From positions 2,666,001-2,730,000 of the forward strand of contig OZ245019.1 of assembly GCA_965223815.1 (NCBI GenBank): a stretch of DNA of 64,000 nt, in the 5' to 3' direction. The translations under genes and the position numbers were made by a program. Shown piece by piece: positions 17,254 through 25,908 of this stretch. The DNA is from HKST-UBA178 sp965223815 (GTDB lineage Bacteria; Pseudomonadota; Gammaproteobacteria; Chromatiales; Chromatiaceae). Within the stretch, counting starts at the first letter, position 1, and each line of letters begins with the position of its first letter. The notes below the pieces were generated by a model. The model saw only the letters and a list, made by a program, of their open reading frames with translations, made no database searches and was not told where the DNA came from.

Positions 17254-17472
17254 ATGGCCAAAGAAGATTTTATTGAAATGGAGGGTACCGTAATCGAAAC
17301 CCTTCCAAATACGATGTTTCGCGTGGAACTGGAGAATGGGCACGTAGTTACCGCTCACATCTCCGGAAAAATGCGCAAACACTATATCCGCATTCTTACG
17401 GGCGACAAAGTGACAGTCCAACTCACACCCTATGATTTGAGTAAAGGCCGTATTACCTACCGCGCCCGCTGA
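17254..17472 (+). CDS. infA: Translation initiation factor IF-1
   Basis: An essential 72-residue S1/OB-fold protein that binds the ribosomal A site during initiation. The open frame runs further upstream, but the ATG at 17254 gives the family start MAKEDFIEMEG, with CAGGAA just before it. The FRVELENGHVVTAHISGKMR and IRILTGDKVTVQLTPYDLSKGRI segments are nearly invariant in Proteobacteria. It is convergent with clpA, with 30 bases between the stops. Confidence 0.98.
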   Translation: MAKEDFIEMEGTVIETLPNTMFRVELENGHVVTAHISGKMRKHYIRILTGDKVTVQLTPYDLSKGRITYRAR

Positions 17473-17502
17473 GCTACTTATCTTGGGAAGCAGCTGCGGC
17501 GC

Positions 17503-19773
17503 TCAATGTACCTCCTCTTTCTCGAACTCAAATCGAAGGCCCTTTTCCGAAACGTCCACCCAGACGCTACCCCCATCTTTCAGGCGCCCGAAAAGTAATT
17601 CCTCCGCCAACGGCCGTTTAATCTGATCTTGTATAGTCCTCGCCATGGGCCGGGCTCCCATCTTTTCATCATAGCCATGCTGAGCCAACCATTCCCTGGC
17701 GTCGCTGGAGATGTTCAGTAAAACCGACTTCTCCTGGAGTTGCCCCTCCAATTCGAAAATAAACTTGTCGACGACATGACGAATGACCTCCATTGGCAAT
17801 GGCTTGAACTGGACGATCGCGTCCAAGCGGTTGCGAAATTCGGGTGCGAAAAGGCGCTTGATCGCCTCCATGCCGTCCGAACTGTGGTCTTGGGTGGTAA
17901 AACCAATGGATGCCCTGCTCATATCAGCAGCCCCGGCATTGGTCGTCATAATAATGATCACATTGCGAAAATCAGCCTTGCGCCCGTTATTATCGGTCAG
18001 TGTGCCGTGATCCATGACCTGCAAAAGCAGGTTAAATACATCGGGATGTGCCTTTTCTATCTCATCGAGCAGCAACACCGAATGGGGGTGCTTGATAATC
18101 TCTTCGGTAAGCAGCCCACCCTGGTCGAATCCGACATAGCCCGGCGGCGCGCCAATCAAGCGCGATACGGTGTGGCGCTCCATATACTCGGACATGTCGA
18201 ATCTTATCAGCTGCAAACCTAAGCAAATGGCCAGTTGCCGAGTCAGCTCGGTTTTCCCAACTCCCGTAGGCCCTGCCAGGAGAAAAGAACCTACCGCACC
18301 CATTTCCTTTCCGAGTCCGGAACGGCTCATACGAATGGAGGAGGTGAGCATATCAACAGCTTCGTCCTGGCCGAATACTACAAGCTTCAAATCGCGATCC
18401 AGTTTCTTCAAGGTCTCTGTATCGGAAACCGAAACACTCTTCGGCGGTATTCTTGCCATCTTGGCCACCACCTCCTCTATGCTTGCGGGAGTAATCAGCT
18501 TTTTGCGCCGCGAAGGAGGCAGCAGCCGAATACTGGCGCCTGCCTCATCAATTACATCTATCGCCTTGTCGGGCAGGTGACGGTCGTTTATGTACCGTTC
18601 TGAGAGTTCCGCTGCCGCCCGCAACGCTTTCTTGGCATACTTGACCTCGTGGTGCTCCTCGAATCGACTCTTGAGCCCATTAAGAATTTCGACGGTCTCT
18701 TCTACCGAAGGCTCGGTGATATCAATTTTCTGAAAACGCCGGGCCAGCGCCCGATCTTTCTCGAAAATCCCCCTGAATTCTTGGTAAGTAGTGGAGCCGA
18801 TACAACGAAGCTCTCCGGAGGCCAGCACCGGTTTTATAAGATTGGAGGCATCCATCGCGCCTCCTGAGGCGGCACCCGCACCGATAATCGTGTGAATCTC
18901 GTCAATGAACAGGATCGCCTCTGGCTGCTTTTTCAGCTGTGCCAATACACCTTTGAGCCGCTTCTCAAAATCGCCTCTGTATTTGGTACCAGCCACTAGG
19001 CTGCCCAGATCCAGTGCATAGATAACGCACCCTTCTAAAACCTCTGGAACCTCGGCATCAACGATTTGCTTGGCAAGGCCTTCAGCGATAGCCGTCTTGC
19101 CCACGCCTGCCTCACCGACCAGCAAAGGATTATTCTTCCGCCTTCGGCAGAGTATCTGTATCGTTCGCTCTGTCTCGTTGGTGCGGCCAATCAGTGGATC
19201 GATCTTACCCTGACGGGCCAGTAGGTTCAGATTGGAGGCATACAGCTCGAGTGGGTTTTTAGCGGCACCACCTGCTTCATCCATGCCCGCACTCTGAATT
19301 GACTCGTCGCCGGACTGCTCATCCGACTCCCCGTGAACCTTGGAGATCCCATGGGAGATGAAGTTAACCACATCCAGTCGCGTTATATCCTGGTCATTGA
19401 GTAGAAAAACTGCTTGGGATTCCTGCTCACCAAAAATCGCCACCAGCACATTGGCGCCCGTCACTTCGCTGTACCCGGCCGACTGGACATGAAAGACCGC
19501 CCGCTGCAAAACTCGTTGGAAGCCCAGCGTGGGCTGTGTTTCCCGCTCCGAGTTGGGTGGCAGCAAAGGCGTATTTTCTTCGATAAAACGGCCGATGTTC
19601 TGCCTGAGGGCCTCAGTATTCGCACCACAGGCCTGCAACACCTTGGCGGCCGTGGAATTGTCTAACAACGCCAGCAAAAGGTGTTCGACGGTCATGAACT
19701 CATGATGACGTTCTCTTGCCTGATGGAAAGCCTGATTCAAGGTGAGTTCCAGCTCTTTGTTCAACATGGACAT
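17503..19773 (-). CDS. clpA: ATP-dependent Clp protease ATP-binding subunit ClpA
   Basis: Hexameric AAA+ unfoldase that feeds substrates to ClpP; 756 residues. The N-domain (about 1-140) binds ClpS. AAA module 1 has Walker A GEAGVGKT near residue 221; module 2 has GPTGVGKT near 501. The IGFTTQD segment near residue 624 is the ClpP-docking loop (IGL/IGF). The start may be the second ATG at 19767, which gives MLNKELEL, the E. coli-like N-terminus. clpS lies just upstream, and aat/bpt nearby supply N-degron substrates. clpP is not in the window. Confidence 0.98.
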   Translation of the reverse strand: MSMLNKELELTLNQAFHQARERHHEFMTVEHLLLALLDNSTAAKVLQACGANTEALRQNIGRFIEENTPLLPPNSERETQPTLGFQRVLQRAVFHVQSAGYSEVTGANVLVAIFGEQESQAVFLLNDQDITRLDVVNFISHGISKVHGESDEQSGDESIQSAGMDEAGGAAKNPLELYASNLNLLARQGKIDPLIGRTNETERTIQILCRRRKNNPLLVGEAGVGKTAIAEGLAKQIVDAEVPEVLEGCVIYALDLGSLVAGTKYRGDFEKRLKGVLAQLKKQPEAILFIDEIHTIIGAGAASGGAMDASNLIKPVLASGELRCIGSTTYQEFRGIFEKDRALARRFQKIDITEPSVEETVEILNGLKSRFEEHHEVKYAKKALRAAAELSERYINDRHLPDKAIDVIDEAGASIRLLPPSRRKKLITPASIEEVVAKMARIPPKSVSVSDTETLKKLDRDLKLVVFGQDEAVDMLTSSIRMSRSGLGKEMGAVGSFLLAGPTGVGKTELTRQLAICLGLQLIRFDMSEYMERHTVSRLIGAPPGYVGFDQGGLLTEEIIKHPHSVLLLDEIEKAHPDVFNLLLQVMDHGTLTDNNGRKADFRNVIIIMTTNAGAADMSRASIGFTTQDHSSDGMEAIKRLFAPEFRNRLDAIVQFKPLPMEVIRHVVDKFIFELEGQLQEKSVLLNISSDAREWLAQHGYDEKMGARPMARTIQDQIKRPLAEELLFGRLKDGGSVWVDVSEKGLRFEFEKEEVH

Positions 19774-19859
19774 GTTCGTTCCAGCCTACTGACGTTGTGT
19801 TCGATCTATTTAAAATGTCTGCGGTTACGAATAGATGGACTCGCAAAACCAGATTCCGT

Positions 19860-20180
19860 TCACGCCTCTTCCATAGTACACAGCAGGGGATGTTGGTTGC
19901 TACGGGCATAATCGTTGACCTGGGTGACCTTGGTCTCCGCTATCTCTCTGGTGAACACTCCACAAACGCCTACGCCCCTGGTGTGGACATGCAACATGAT
20001 GCGGGTGGCTTTCTCTCTGTCCATTCGGAAGAAGGACTCCAACACATGAACCACAAACTCCATGGGCGTGTAGTCGTCGTTCAATAACATCACCTTGTAC
20101 ATCGGTGGTTTTTTTAGTTTCGGCGACGCTTCCTGCAGTGCAAGATCGTTGCCCGAATCGATGTCGCTCTTCTTGCTCAT
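19860..20180 (-). CDS. clpS: ATP-dependent Clp protease adaptor ClpS
   Basis: Recognises proteins with N-terminal Leu, Phe, Tyr or Trp and hands them to ClpAP; 106 residues. A flexible N-terminus is followed by the core YKVMLLNDDYTPMEFVVHVL, where the asparagine and aspartates bind the alpha-amino group, and by the MLHVHTRGVGVCGVFTREIAETKV region with the pocket histidine. It lies 86 bases upstream of clpA on the same strand. Confidence 0.98.
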   Translation of the reverse strand: MSKKSDIDSGNDLALQEASPKLKKPPMYKVMLLNDDYTPMEFVVHVLESFFRMDREKATRIMLHVHTRGVGVCGVFTREIAETKVTQVNDYARSNQHPLLCTMEEA

Positions 20181-20356
20181 GATCGCGATTCTAGCGGAAA
20201 AAAGCTCGATTGCGTATTCGTCGGTTTATTGAAACATCTTTAGAATAGCAATTCATAATCTATTGTTATTACGAAAGAATGAAATGATAATACTCTGGTT
20301 TTTAAAGGAATTTCGCGTGCAATTGATTGAGTCTTTCAAAACCTATTATTCAATAT

Positions 20357-20384
20357 TTGACCATTGAATAGAGATAGCTATACT
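20357..20384 (+). promoter_or_regulatory. Promoter of the cold-shock gene
   Basis: TTGACC (20357-20362), a 16-bp spacer and TATACT (20379-20384). The start site would be near 20391, giving a leader of about 170 nt before the ATG, a length typical of cold-shock genes. Confidence 0.6.
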
Positions 20385-20462
20385 CTCCAAGTAAGTGGGG
20401 TTAAGGATCCTGAATCTCAATAAGCGTTAGGGTAAAAGCTTTAACACGCGGAAATTTGGTTC

Positions 20463-20500
20463 AATTGGGCAGATCTTAATAATAAAACCAAAGCCCAATT
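20463..20500 (+). promoter_or_regulatory. Hairpin in the csp 5' leader
   Basis: AATTGGGC (20463-20470) pairs with GCCCAATT (20493-20500) across a 22-base A-rich loop. It lies about 60 bases before the start codon. Temperature-dependent folding of such leaders controls cspA-type mRNAs in E. coli; that role here is inference. Confidence 0.4.
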
Positions 20501-20560
20501 TGAAGGCAGGTGAGCAAGGTGTTTTATGTGTTTTCAAGAAGTGAAGGAGGAGTAATAGAG

Positions 20561-20773
20561 ATGGCTACCGGTGTAGTAAAATGGTTCAATAATGCCAAAG
20601 GATATGGTTTCGTAACACCTGACGAGGGAGAACAGGATATCTTCATTCATTTTTCCGCGATCAGCATGGAAGGGTATAAAACGCTGAAGGAAGGCCAGCG
20701 AGTAGAATTTGATCTGGAGGAGGGTCCAAAGGGCCTACATGCTTCCAACCTCCAGGCCGCAGCAGATCGCTGA
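20561..20773 (+). CDS. Cold-shock domain protein (CspA family)
   Basis: A 70-residue single-stranded nucleic-acid-binding protein with one OB fold. RNP1 (KGYGFV) and RNP2 (DIFIHF) are intact after the family start MATGVVKWFNNAKGYGF. The longest frame starts at 20510, but AAGGAGG at 20544-20550 fixes the ATG at 20561. Both CspA-like and CspD-like members are possible; position next to clpS-clpA is where cspD lies in E. coli, divergent from clpS, so cspD is a plausible name. It likely acts as an RNA chaperone. Confidence 0.93.
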   Translation: MATGVVKWFNNAKGYGFVTPDEGEQDIFIHFSAISMEGYKTLKEGQRVEFDLEEGPKGLHASNLQAAADR

Positions 20774-20799
20774 CAAAACCTACCAGATAAAATAATGGG

Positions 20800-20831
20800 C
20801 ATACCTGTCTGACAGTCGTCAGACAGGTATG
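20800..20831. terminator. Strong 14-bp hairpin between csp and the glycosylase gene
   Basis: CATACCTGTCTGAC (20800-20813), loop AGTC, GTCAGACAGGTATG (20818-20831). A perfect 14-bp stem lies between two convergent genes. On the minus strand it is followed by a T-rich stretch, so it probably stops transcription from both sides. Confidence 0.75.
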
Positions 20832-20857
20832 TTAAGTATTCGCTTCCCGGCCAAGAA

Positions 20858-21520
20858 CTAAATTTGCGGCCGGTATAGGCATTTGTCGCGCAAACAACAA
20901 CCCCGACAACGGGGCTTTGGGCGACAGAAATCTTTTCCGTGCGCCACGATGAGAGCGTGAAGCTCGTTAAGTAACCCGCTATCGGAATCTAAGGTTCGTT
21001 CGACAATACCGCGAAGCTGCTCGTAGGGCTCATCCCCATTTATCAATCCCAAGCGCCGGAATAGTCTTCGGAAATAGGTGTCCACGACAAATACCGGGCG
21101 ACCAAATGCATAGAGAAGAATAGCATCTGCCGTCTCCGGCCCCACACCATTGAGTCCAAGTAGATTCTGCCGCAGGTCGCTGGTGGTCCACTCAGCGAGT
21201 GCGGCATCGCCACCTTTAGCATCAACGAACTCCAGAAGATGCCTCAATCGGCGGGCCTTAACGTTGAAGTGACCCGAAGGACGAATCAGATCCGCCAATC
21301 GCTCCACTGGCAACGACAGCAGCCTGTCCAGAGAAATCTCGCATTCGGAACGTAGATTTACTAGTGCCTGCTCCACGTTACGCCAATTTGTGTTTTGGGT
21401 AAGAATCGCCCCGATCATAATCTCCAGGACGGACTCACCGGGCCACCAGTCTTGAACGCCATAGCAATCGAGCATGGTACGGAATACCCACCTGACTTTC
21501 GCCACCCTGAATTGCGGCAT
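20858..21520 (-). CDS. Endonuclease III-related DNA glycosylase (COG2231 type)
   Basis: A 220-residue HhH-GPD base-excision repair protein. The start at 21520 (MPQFRVAKV) comes after the rluB stop; a longer frame would overlap rluB. The helix-hairpin-helix is LNGVGPETADAILLYA, and the catalytic aspartate lies in VFVVDTYFRR. The lysine that makes endonuclease III a lyase is Glu here (GPETAD), so the protein is probably a monofunctional glycosylase. The C-terminal cysteines are spaced C-x5-C-x2-C-x5-C and should bind a [4Fe-4S] cluster. It is the last gene of the trpS-scpA-scpB-rluB run. Confidence 0.85.
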   Translation of the reverse strand: MPQFRVAKVRWVFRTMLDCYGVQDWWPGESVLEIMIGAILTQNTNWRNVEQALVNLRSECEISLDRLLSLPVERLADLIRPSGHFNVKARRLRHLLEFVDAKGGDAALAEWTTSDLRQNLLGLNGVGPETADAILLYAFGRPVFVVDTYFRRLFRRLGLINGDEPYEQLRGIVERTLDSDSGLLNELHALIVAHGKDFCRPKPRCRGCCLRDKCLYRPQI

Positions 21521-21527
21521 TGGCGTA

Positions 21528-22361
21528 CTATTTTTTGCGCGAAGGTCTTGCGGGCTTCCGTCGTGGGACACCACGACGATCAAGAGAATGAGATTTACTG
21601 CTTCCTTGTTTTAGATAATCGCGATCCATACCGGCAACTTTTACAAGCGCTGCCAACTCAGAAGTCCGAAGCTCTCGACATTTCCCTACGCGTAATCTGC
21701 TATCCAACATTACCGGGCCGAATCTTACCCGTTTTAGACGGTTTACCTTTACCCCAACCGATTCCCAAAGGCGCCGTACCTCCCTGTTTCTGCCTTCCAT
21801 GACTACGACGTGGAACCAGCGGTTGGCACCACTGCCACCGGACTCGACCACATCCTCGAAACGGGCAGGCCCATCTTCCAGGTCCACTCCGTTTACCAGA
21901 CGAAGGACCATCTCTTCGGTAACCTCCCCCAAGACTCTCACCGCATATTCCCGCGCTATCTTTCCAGAAGGATGCATCAACCGGTTGGCCAATTCACCAT
22001 CGGTGGTGAACAGCATCAACCCACAGGAGTTAATATCCAACCTACCTACGGCGATCCAGCGACCACGCTCAAGACTCGGCAATCGACCGAACACTGTCGG
22101 CCGCCCCTGGGGGTCGGAACGAGTGACCAGCTCTCCCTCCGGTTTGTTATAAACGATCGTTCTGAAGTTCGGGCGGGTCAATCGTTTAATACTGATCGGC
22201 CTTCGATCCAGCATAACTCTATCTTCTGCGGAGATGCGGTCTCCCAACTGGGCAAGCTTGCCATTGACCATTACCTCACCGTTGGCGATCTTTCTTTCGA
22301 TTTCTCGTCGGGAACCGAACCCAGCATTGGCCAGCACCTTTTGAATCCTCTCTCCCGTCAT
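21528..22361 (-). CDS. rluB: 23S rRNA pseudouridine(2605) synthase RluB
   Basis: Modifies helix 89 of 23S rRNA. The frame is open further upstream, but the ATG at 22361 gives the family N-terminus MTGERIQKVLANAGFGSRRE and lies 10 bases after the scpB stop. An S4 RNA-binding domain (about 1-65) precedes the catalytic RsuA/RluB/E/F domain, with the active-site aspartate in AVGRLDINSCGLML. The C-terminal tail is rich in Lys and Arg. It is typical for rluB to follow scpAB. Confidence 0.95.
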   Translation of the reverse strand: MTGERIQKVLANAGFGSRREIERKIANGEVMVNGKLAQLGDRISAEDRVMLDRRPISIKRLTRPNFRTIVYNKPEGELVTRSDPQGRPTVFGRLPSLERGRWIAVGRLDINSCGLMLFTTDGELANRLMHPSGKIAREYAVRVLGEVTEEMVLRLVNGVDLEDGPARFEDVVESGGSGANRWFHVVVMEGRNREVRRLWESVGVKVNRLKRVRFGPVMLDSRLRVGKCRELRTSELAALVKVAGMDRDYLKQGSSKSHSLDRRGVPRRKPARPSRKK

Positions 22362-22371
22362 AGTGGTGCGC

Positions 22372-23148
22372 TTAGTCACCTCCGGAGTCCTTCGGCGAAG
22401 TCTCTTCCGGCTGCTCCTGGGAGGGCTGATCAACCGTTGAGGAAGAAAAATCTTCCGCACCAGTGGACGCAGACCGAGCATGGGTTAACTCATCGGTAGA
22501 GGCGCGGTCATTTGCTCCCGCTGACTCCAGCATGCCGCCACCGTTCCCATCGATCTGTCTGTTTCCCTCCCCTGGGTCTAAACCTGGTTCATCGAGGGCT
22601 AGTTCACGATTGATGGAATCTAGGTCGCGGATTTCCTGTAAAGGCGGCAAATCATTTAGGCTGTTGAGTCCAAAATAGGTTAGGAAGTCTCTGGTGGTGG
22701 CATAGAGCGCCGGGCGGCCGGGAACATCCCGATGACCAACCACTCTGATCCACTCCCGCTCGAGCATGGTCTTGATGATATTGGTACTGACGCTGACCCC
22801 CCTCACATCCTCGATCTCGCCCCTGGTAATAGGCTGCCGATAGGCAATAAGCGCCAAGGTTTCCAGCATCGCACGGGAGTAGCGTGCGGGTCGTTCCTCC
22901 CAGAGTCTCGATATCCAGGGAGCCAATTCTGCGCGCACATTAATGCGATACCCACCCCCAACTTCCTGTAGTTCGACCCCCCTACCTTCATAGTCCTCCT
23001 TAAGGGCTTCAACTATTTTCCTCAGCGTCTTTTTGTCTGGACGCTCTTCTTCTGCAAACAACTCCTGGAGCAGGTCCAGGGTCATACTACCGCCTACTGC
23101 CAATAGCGCAGCTTCAACGATCTGTTTTAGCTTGGGATCCACACTCAT
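22372..23148 (-). CDS. scpB: Segregation and condensation protein B
   Basis: ScpB is the winged-helix (kite) subunit that, with ScpA, completes the SMC condensin complex. The 258-residue protein has two winged-helix domains (about 1-170) with the conserved LETLALIAYRQPITRGEIEDVRGVS-type core (LALIAYRQPITRGEIE visible) and LYATTRDFLTYFGLNSLNDLP. A disordered acidic and Ser/Thr-rich tail of about 70 residues follows, longer than in most relatives. The start codon overlaps the scpA stop as ATGA. Confidence 0.96.
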   Translation of the reverse strand: MSVDPKLKQIVEAALLAVGGSMTLDLLQELFAEEERPDKKTLRKIVEALKEDYEGRGVELQEVGGGYRINVRAELAPWISRLWEERPARYSRAMLETLALIAYRQPITRGEIEDVRGVSVSTNIIKTMLEREWIRVVGHRDVPGRPALYATTRDFLTYFGLNSLNDLPPLQEIRDLDSINRELALDEPGLDPGEGNRQIDGNGGGMLESAGANDRASTDELTHARSASTGAEDFSSSTVDQPSQEQPEETSPKDSGGD

Positions 23149-23972
23149 CCGTCTGTAACCGCCTTCAAATGTATGGGCCCGAAGGATTCAGCCTGCACCA
23201 TCTCAACCAGGGCATTTCGCATCAATTCCAATATAGCGAGAAAAGTAACTACCACACCTTGGCGTCCCTCCTCGATGACAAACAGGGAAGAAAAATCGGT
23301 GAATGTTTCCGAGTTTATCTTCTCCATGACCATACTCATGCGTTCGCGAACGGATAGAGCTTCGCCCTCGATCCTATGATGGCCATACATCTCAGCCCGC
23401 CGCAGCACTCCTCCAAGCGCTGACAATATTTCCCGCAAGTCGACGTCTGGCGGTCTTCTGGCGCTATTTCTATCCGGCACATCTACCTGTGTGGAAAACA
23501 GGTCTCGCCCCAATCTCGGCAGTGCATCGATGTCTTCCGCTGCCTGTTTGTAACGCTCGTATTCCTGCAGCCGTCTAATCAGCTCGGCGCGTGGATCCAC
23601 CTCCGACTCTTCATCCTCTTGCTGGCGAGGTAACAGCATCCTGGACTTGATCTCCGCCAGCATTGCCGCCATCACCAAATACTCCGCTGCCAATTCCAGA
23701 CGCATTTCCTTCATCAATTCAACGTATTCCATGTACTGACCGGTAATCTGGGCAATGGGAATCTCAAGGATGTCCAGATTCTGGCGTTTGATCAGATATA
23801 GCAGGAGATCCAGGGGTCCTTCAAAAGCGTCGAGAAAGACTTCGAGCGCATCGGGCGGAATATAGAGGTCCCGAGGCAGCGTTGACCAAGGCTCGCCCTG
23901 AACCACCGCGAACGGCATCTCACCTTGTTCGGGTTGGTTGTGGGTAGCGGATACATCGGCCAAATCACTCAT
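23145..23972 (-). CDS. scpA: Segregation and condensation protein A
   Basis: Kleisin subunit of the SMC-ScpAB complex, about 275 residues. The ATG at 23972 is preferred to an in-frame TTG at 23981. The conserved kleisin N-terminus AFEGPLDLLLYLIKRQNLDILEIPIAQIT is partly visible as FEGPLDLLLYLIKRQ, followed by the EYLVMAAMLAEIKSRMLLP helix. The C-terminal winged helix (about 215-270) contains VVTFLAILELMR. It sits between trpS and scpB with near-zero gaps. Confidence 0.96.
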   Translation of the reverse strand: MSDLADVSATHNQPEQGEMPFAVVQGEPWSTLPRDLYIPPDALEVFLDAFEGPLDLLLYLIKRQNLDILEIPIAQITGQYMEYVELMKEMRLELAAEYLVMAAMLAEIKSRMLLPRQQEDEESEVDPRAELIRRLQEYERYKQAAEDIDALPRLGRDLFSTQVDVPDRNSARRPPDVDLREILSALGGVLRRAEMYGHHRIEGEALSVRERMSMVMEKINSETFTDFSSLFVIEEGRQGVVVTFLAILELMRNALVEMVQAESFGPIHLKAVTDG

Positions 23973-23985
23973 AGCGCTCAACCAG

Positions 23986-25203
23986 TTACAGTTGTCTCAG
24001 GGACATGGCATGCCTAACCTCTTCCATGGTCTCCTGGGCGAAATCTCGTGCCGCCGCGCTGCCCTCAGCGATAATCGAGCGGACCAGCTCTGGCTGCTCC
24101 TCAAACTCCCGGGCACGGACCTGAATCGGTCTCAATTCGTCCAGAACCGCTTCGATCACCGGCTGCTTGCACTCCACACACCCGATACCGGCACTGCGGC
24201 AGCCCGCGGCAGCCCACTCCTTAACGCTAGCATCCGAGTAAACCTCGTGAAATTGCCAGACCGGGCACCTGGCCGGCTCACCAGGATCGCTGCGGCGTAC
24301 CCGGTTGGTGTCTGTCGGCATGGTTCGGAGCGCTTTTTCCACCACCAAGGGATCATCGCGCAAAGCAATCGTGTTGTTGTAGGACTTGGACATCTTCTGT
24401 CCATCCAGGCCTGGCATTTTCGAGGCTTTGGTCAGCAGTGGCATTGGCTCGGGAAGAATCTGTCTGCCGCTGCCTTCCAGATTTCCCAATAGGCGCTCGC
24501 GATCATTGACCGTGATGTTTTGCTGCTCTTCCAGGAGGGCCTTGGCAGCTTCCAATGCCTCATGATCACCCTGTTCCTGGTAAGCCTTACGATATCGGGT
24601 ATATAGCTTCGCGCTTTTTTTCCCCATCTTTTTTCTTGCCTGCTCCGCCTTGGCTTCGAAATCGGATTCGCGCCCGTATATATGGTTAAACCGGCGAGCG
24701 ACCTCTCTCGTCAGCTCCACATGGGCCACTTGGTCTTCTCCCACCGGCACCATTCCCGCTTTGTAAATCAGAATATCGGCGGCCTGCAAAAGCGGATAGC
24801 CCAGAAAGCCGTAGGTTGCCAGATCGTGGTCCTTCAGCTTTTCCTGTTGATCCTTATAACTCGGAACCCGCTCCAGCCAGCCGAGAGGTGTGGTCATGGA
24901 GAGCAGCAGATGCAACTCGGCGTGCTCCGGAACCATTGACTGCACGAACAATTTCGCCTCGGTATGGTTAATGCCCGCCGCCAGCCAGTCGATCACCATA
25001 TCCCAGATGCTGGCCGGGATGATTTCAGGATTCTCGTAGTGGGTGGTAAGCGCGTGCCAGTCGGCCACGAAAAAGAAGCACTCATACTGATGCTGCAATT
25101 CCAGCCAGTTCTTCAGTACACCATGATAATGCCCCAAGTGGAGGCTGCCCGTCGGGCGCATGCCGGATAAGACACGAGTGTGCTGGGACAAAACGGTGTT
25201 CAA
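23986..25203 (-). CDS. trpS: Tryptophanyl-tRNA synthetase
   Basis: Class I synthetase; 405 residues, longer than the usual 330-350. The start is TTG, supported by GAGGAG seven bases before it. The HIGH-like motif is GSLHLGHYHG and the KMSKS motif lies in LDGQKMSKSYNN. Between NHIYG and the KMSKS region there is an extra charged helical insert of about 60 residues (around 195-255), which explains the length; similar long forms occur in other Gammaproteobacteria. It follows an M50 protease gene and precedes scpA. Confidence 0.96.
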   Translation of the reverse strand: MNTVLSQHTRVLSGMRPTGSLHLGHYHGVLKNWLELQHQYECFFFVADWHALTTHYENPEIIPASIWDMVIDWLAAGINHTEAKLFVQSMVPEHAELHLLLSMTTPLGWLERVPSYKDQQEKLKDHDLATYGFLGYPLLQAADILIYKAGMVPVGEDQVAHVELTREVARRFNHIYGRESDFEAKAEQARKKMGKKSAKLYTRYRKAYQEQGDHEALEAAKALLEEQQNITVNDRERLLGNLEGSGRQILPEPMPLLTKASKMPGLDGQKMSKSYNNTIALRDDPLVVEKALRTMPTDTNRVRRSDPGEPARCPVWQFHEVYSDASVKEWAAAGCRSAGIGCVECKQPVIEAVLDELRPIQVRAREFEEQPELVRSIIAEGSAAARDFAQETMEEVRHAMSLRQL

Positions 25204-25219
25204 TCTCTACTCCTCGAAA

Positions 25220-25900
25220 TCAGGTGGGCAACAATTGGAGGAATCGCTGCATGATGAATGTGGGAAGCGGTAACAATGTTAGAAAAAAGCTGGCCACGGG
25301 TATCAGTATCTTTCCCAGTATACCGGTAACCAGTAGTAAGATGATGACTATCAGCCCGTAGGGCTCCAGCCTGGCGAATCCCCGCGCCACTCCCTGCGGA
25401 AGTACGGAGCTCATCACCCTACCCCCATCCAGGGGAAGAATCGGCATTAAATTCAGTACCATCAGAAAAATATTTATCAAGATACCCACGATACCCATGT
25501 CGATCATAGCCCTGCCGACAGCCGCCGAGAAAGGCAGCATCAGAACTCCGATATTGATCAGCAGTGACCATGCAACCGCCATGAACAAATTGGCGGTAGG
25601 TCCAGCGATCGCGACCAACGCCATGTCCCGCCTCGGATTATCAAGATTCCGCCAGTTCACGGGAACCGGCTTGGCCCAACCGAAGATAAATCCCGTGATC
25701 ATGGTCAGCATGGGAACCAATACCGTACCGATCATGTCGATGTGCTTGAACGGGTTCAATGTCACTCTACCGAGCATACGGGCGGTTGCATCTCCCAGCT
25801 TGTTGGCGGCCCAGCCATGGGCGGCCTCGTGCACTGTTATTGCCAGCAGCACGGGGGGGGCGAACAGAGCCACTTTCTGAATTATCGCAAACACATCCAC
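25220..25900 (-). CDS. M50-family site-2-type membrane metalloprotease
   Basis: An intramembrane zinc protease of 226 residues with about six membrane segments and no PDZ domain. The zinc motif is HEAAH (in VHEAAHGWAANKLGD), and the third ligand aspartate is in NLMPILPLDGGRV. This compact class, often called the RseP-like or YwhC/Rv-type M50B group, is regularly found between yciO/sua5-like genes and trpS. Its substrate is unknown. A run of eight C residues lies in codons 14-16 and could be prone to slippage. Confidence 0.9.
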   Translation of the reverse strand: MDVFAIIQKVALFAPPVLLAITVHEAAHGWAANKLGDATARMLGRVTLNPFKHIDMIGTVLVPMLTMITGFIFGWAKPVPVNWRNLDNPRRDMALVAIAGPTANLFMAVAWSLLINIGVLMLPFSAAVGRAMIDMGIVGILINIFLMVLNLMPILPLDGGRVMSSVLPQGVARGFARLEPYGLIVIILLLVTGILGKILIPVASFFLTLLPLPTFIMQRFLQLLPT

Positions 25901-25908
25901 GATAGCTA

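Larger units (their letters stand above)
20181..20560. other. clpS/csp divergent intergenic region with long csp leader
   Basis: About 380 A+T-rich bases. The right part is the predicted 170-nt 5' leader of the cold-shock gene (promoter and hairpin listed separately). The left part must hold the clpS promoter. An upstream in-frame extension of the csp frame (from 20510) lacks the family sequence and is not used. Confidence 0.5.
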
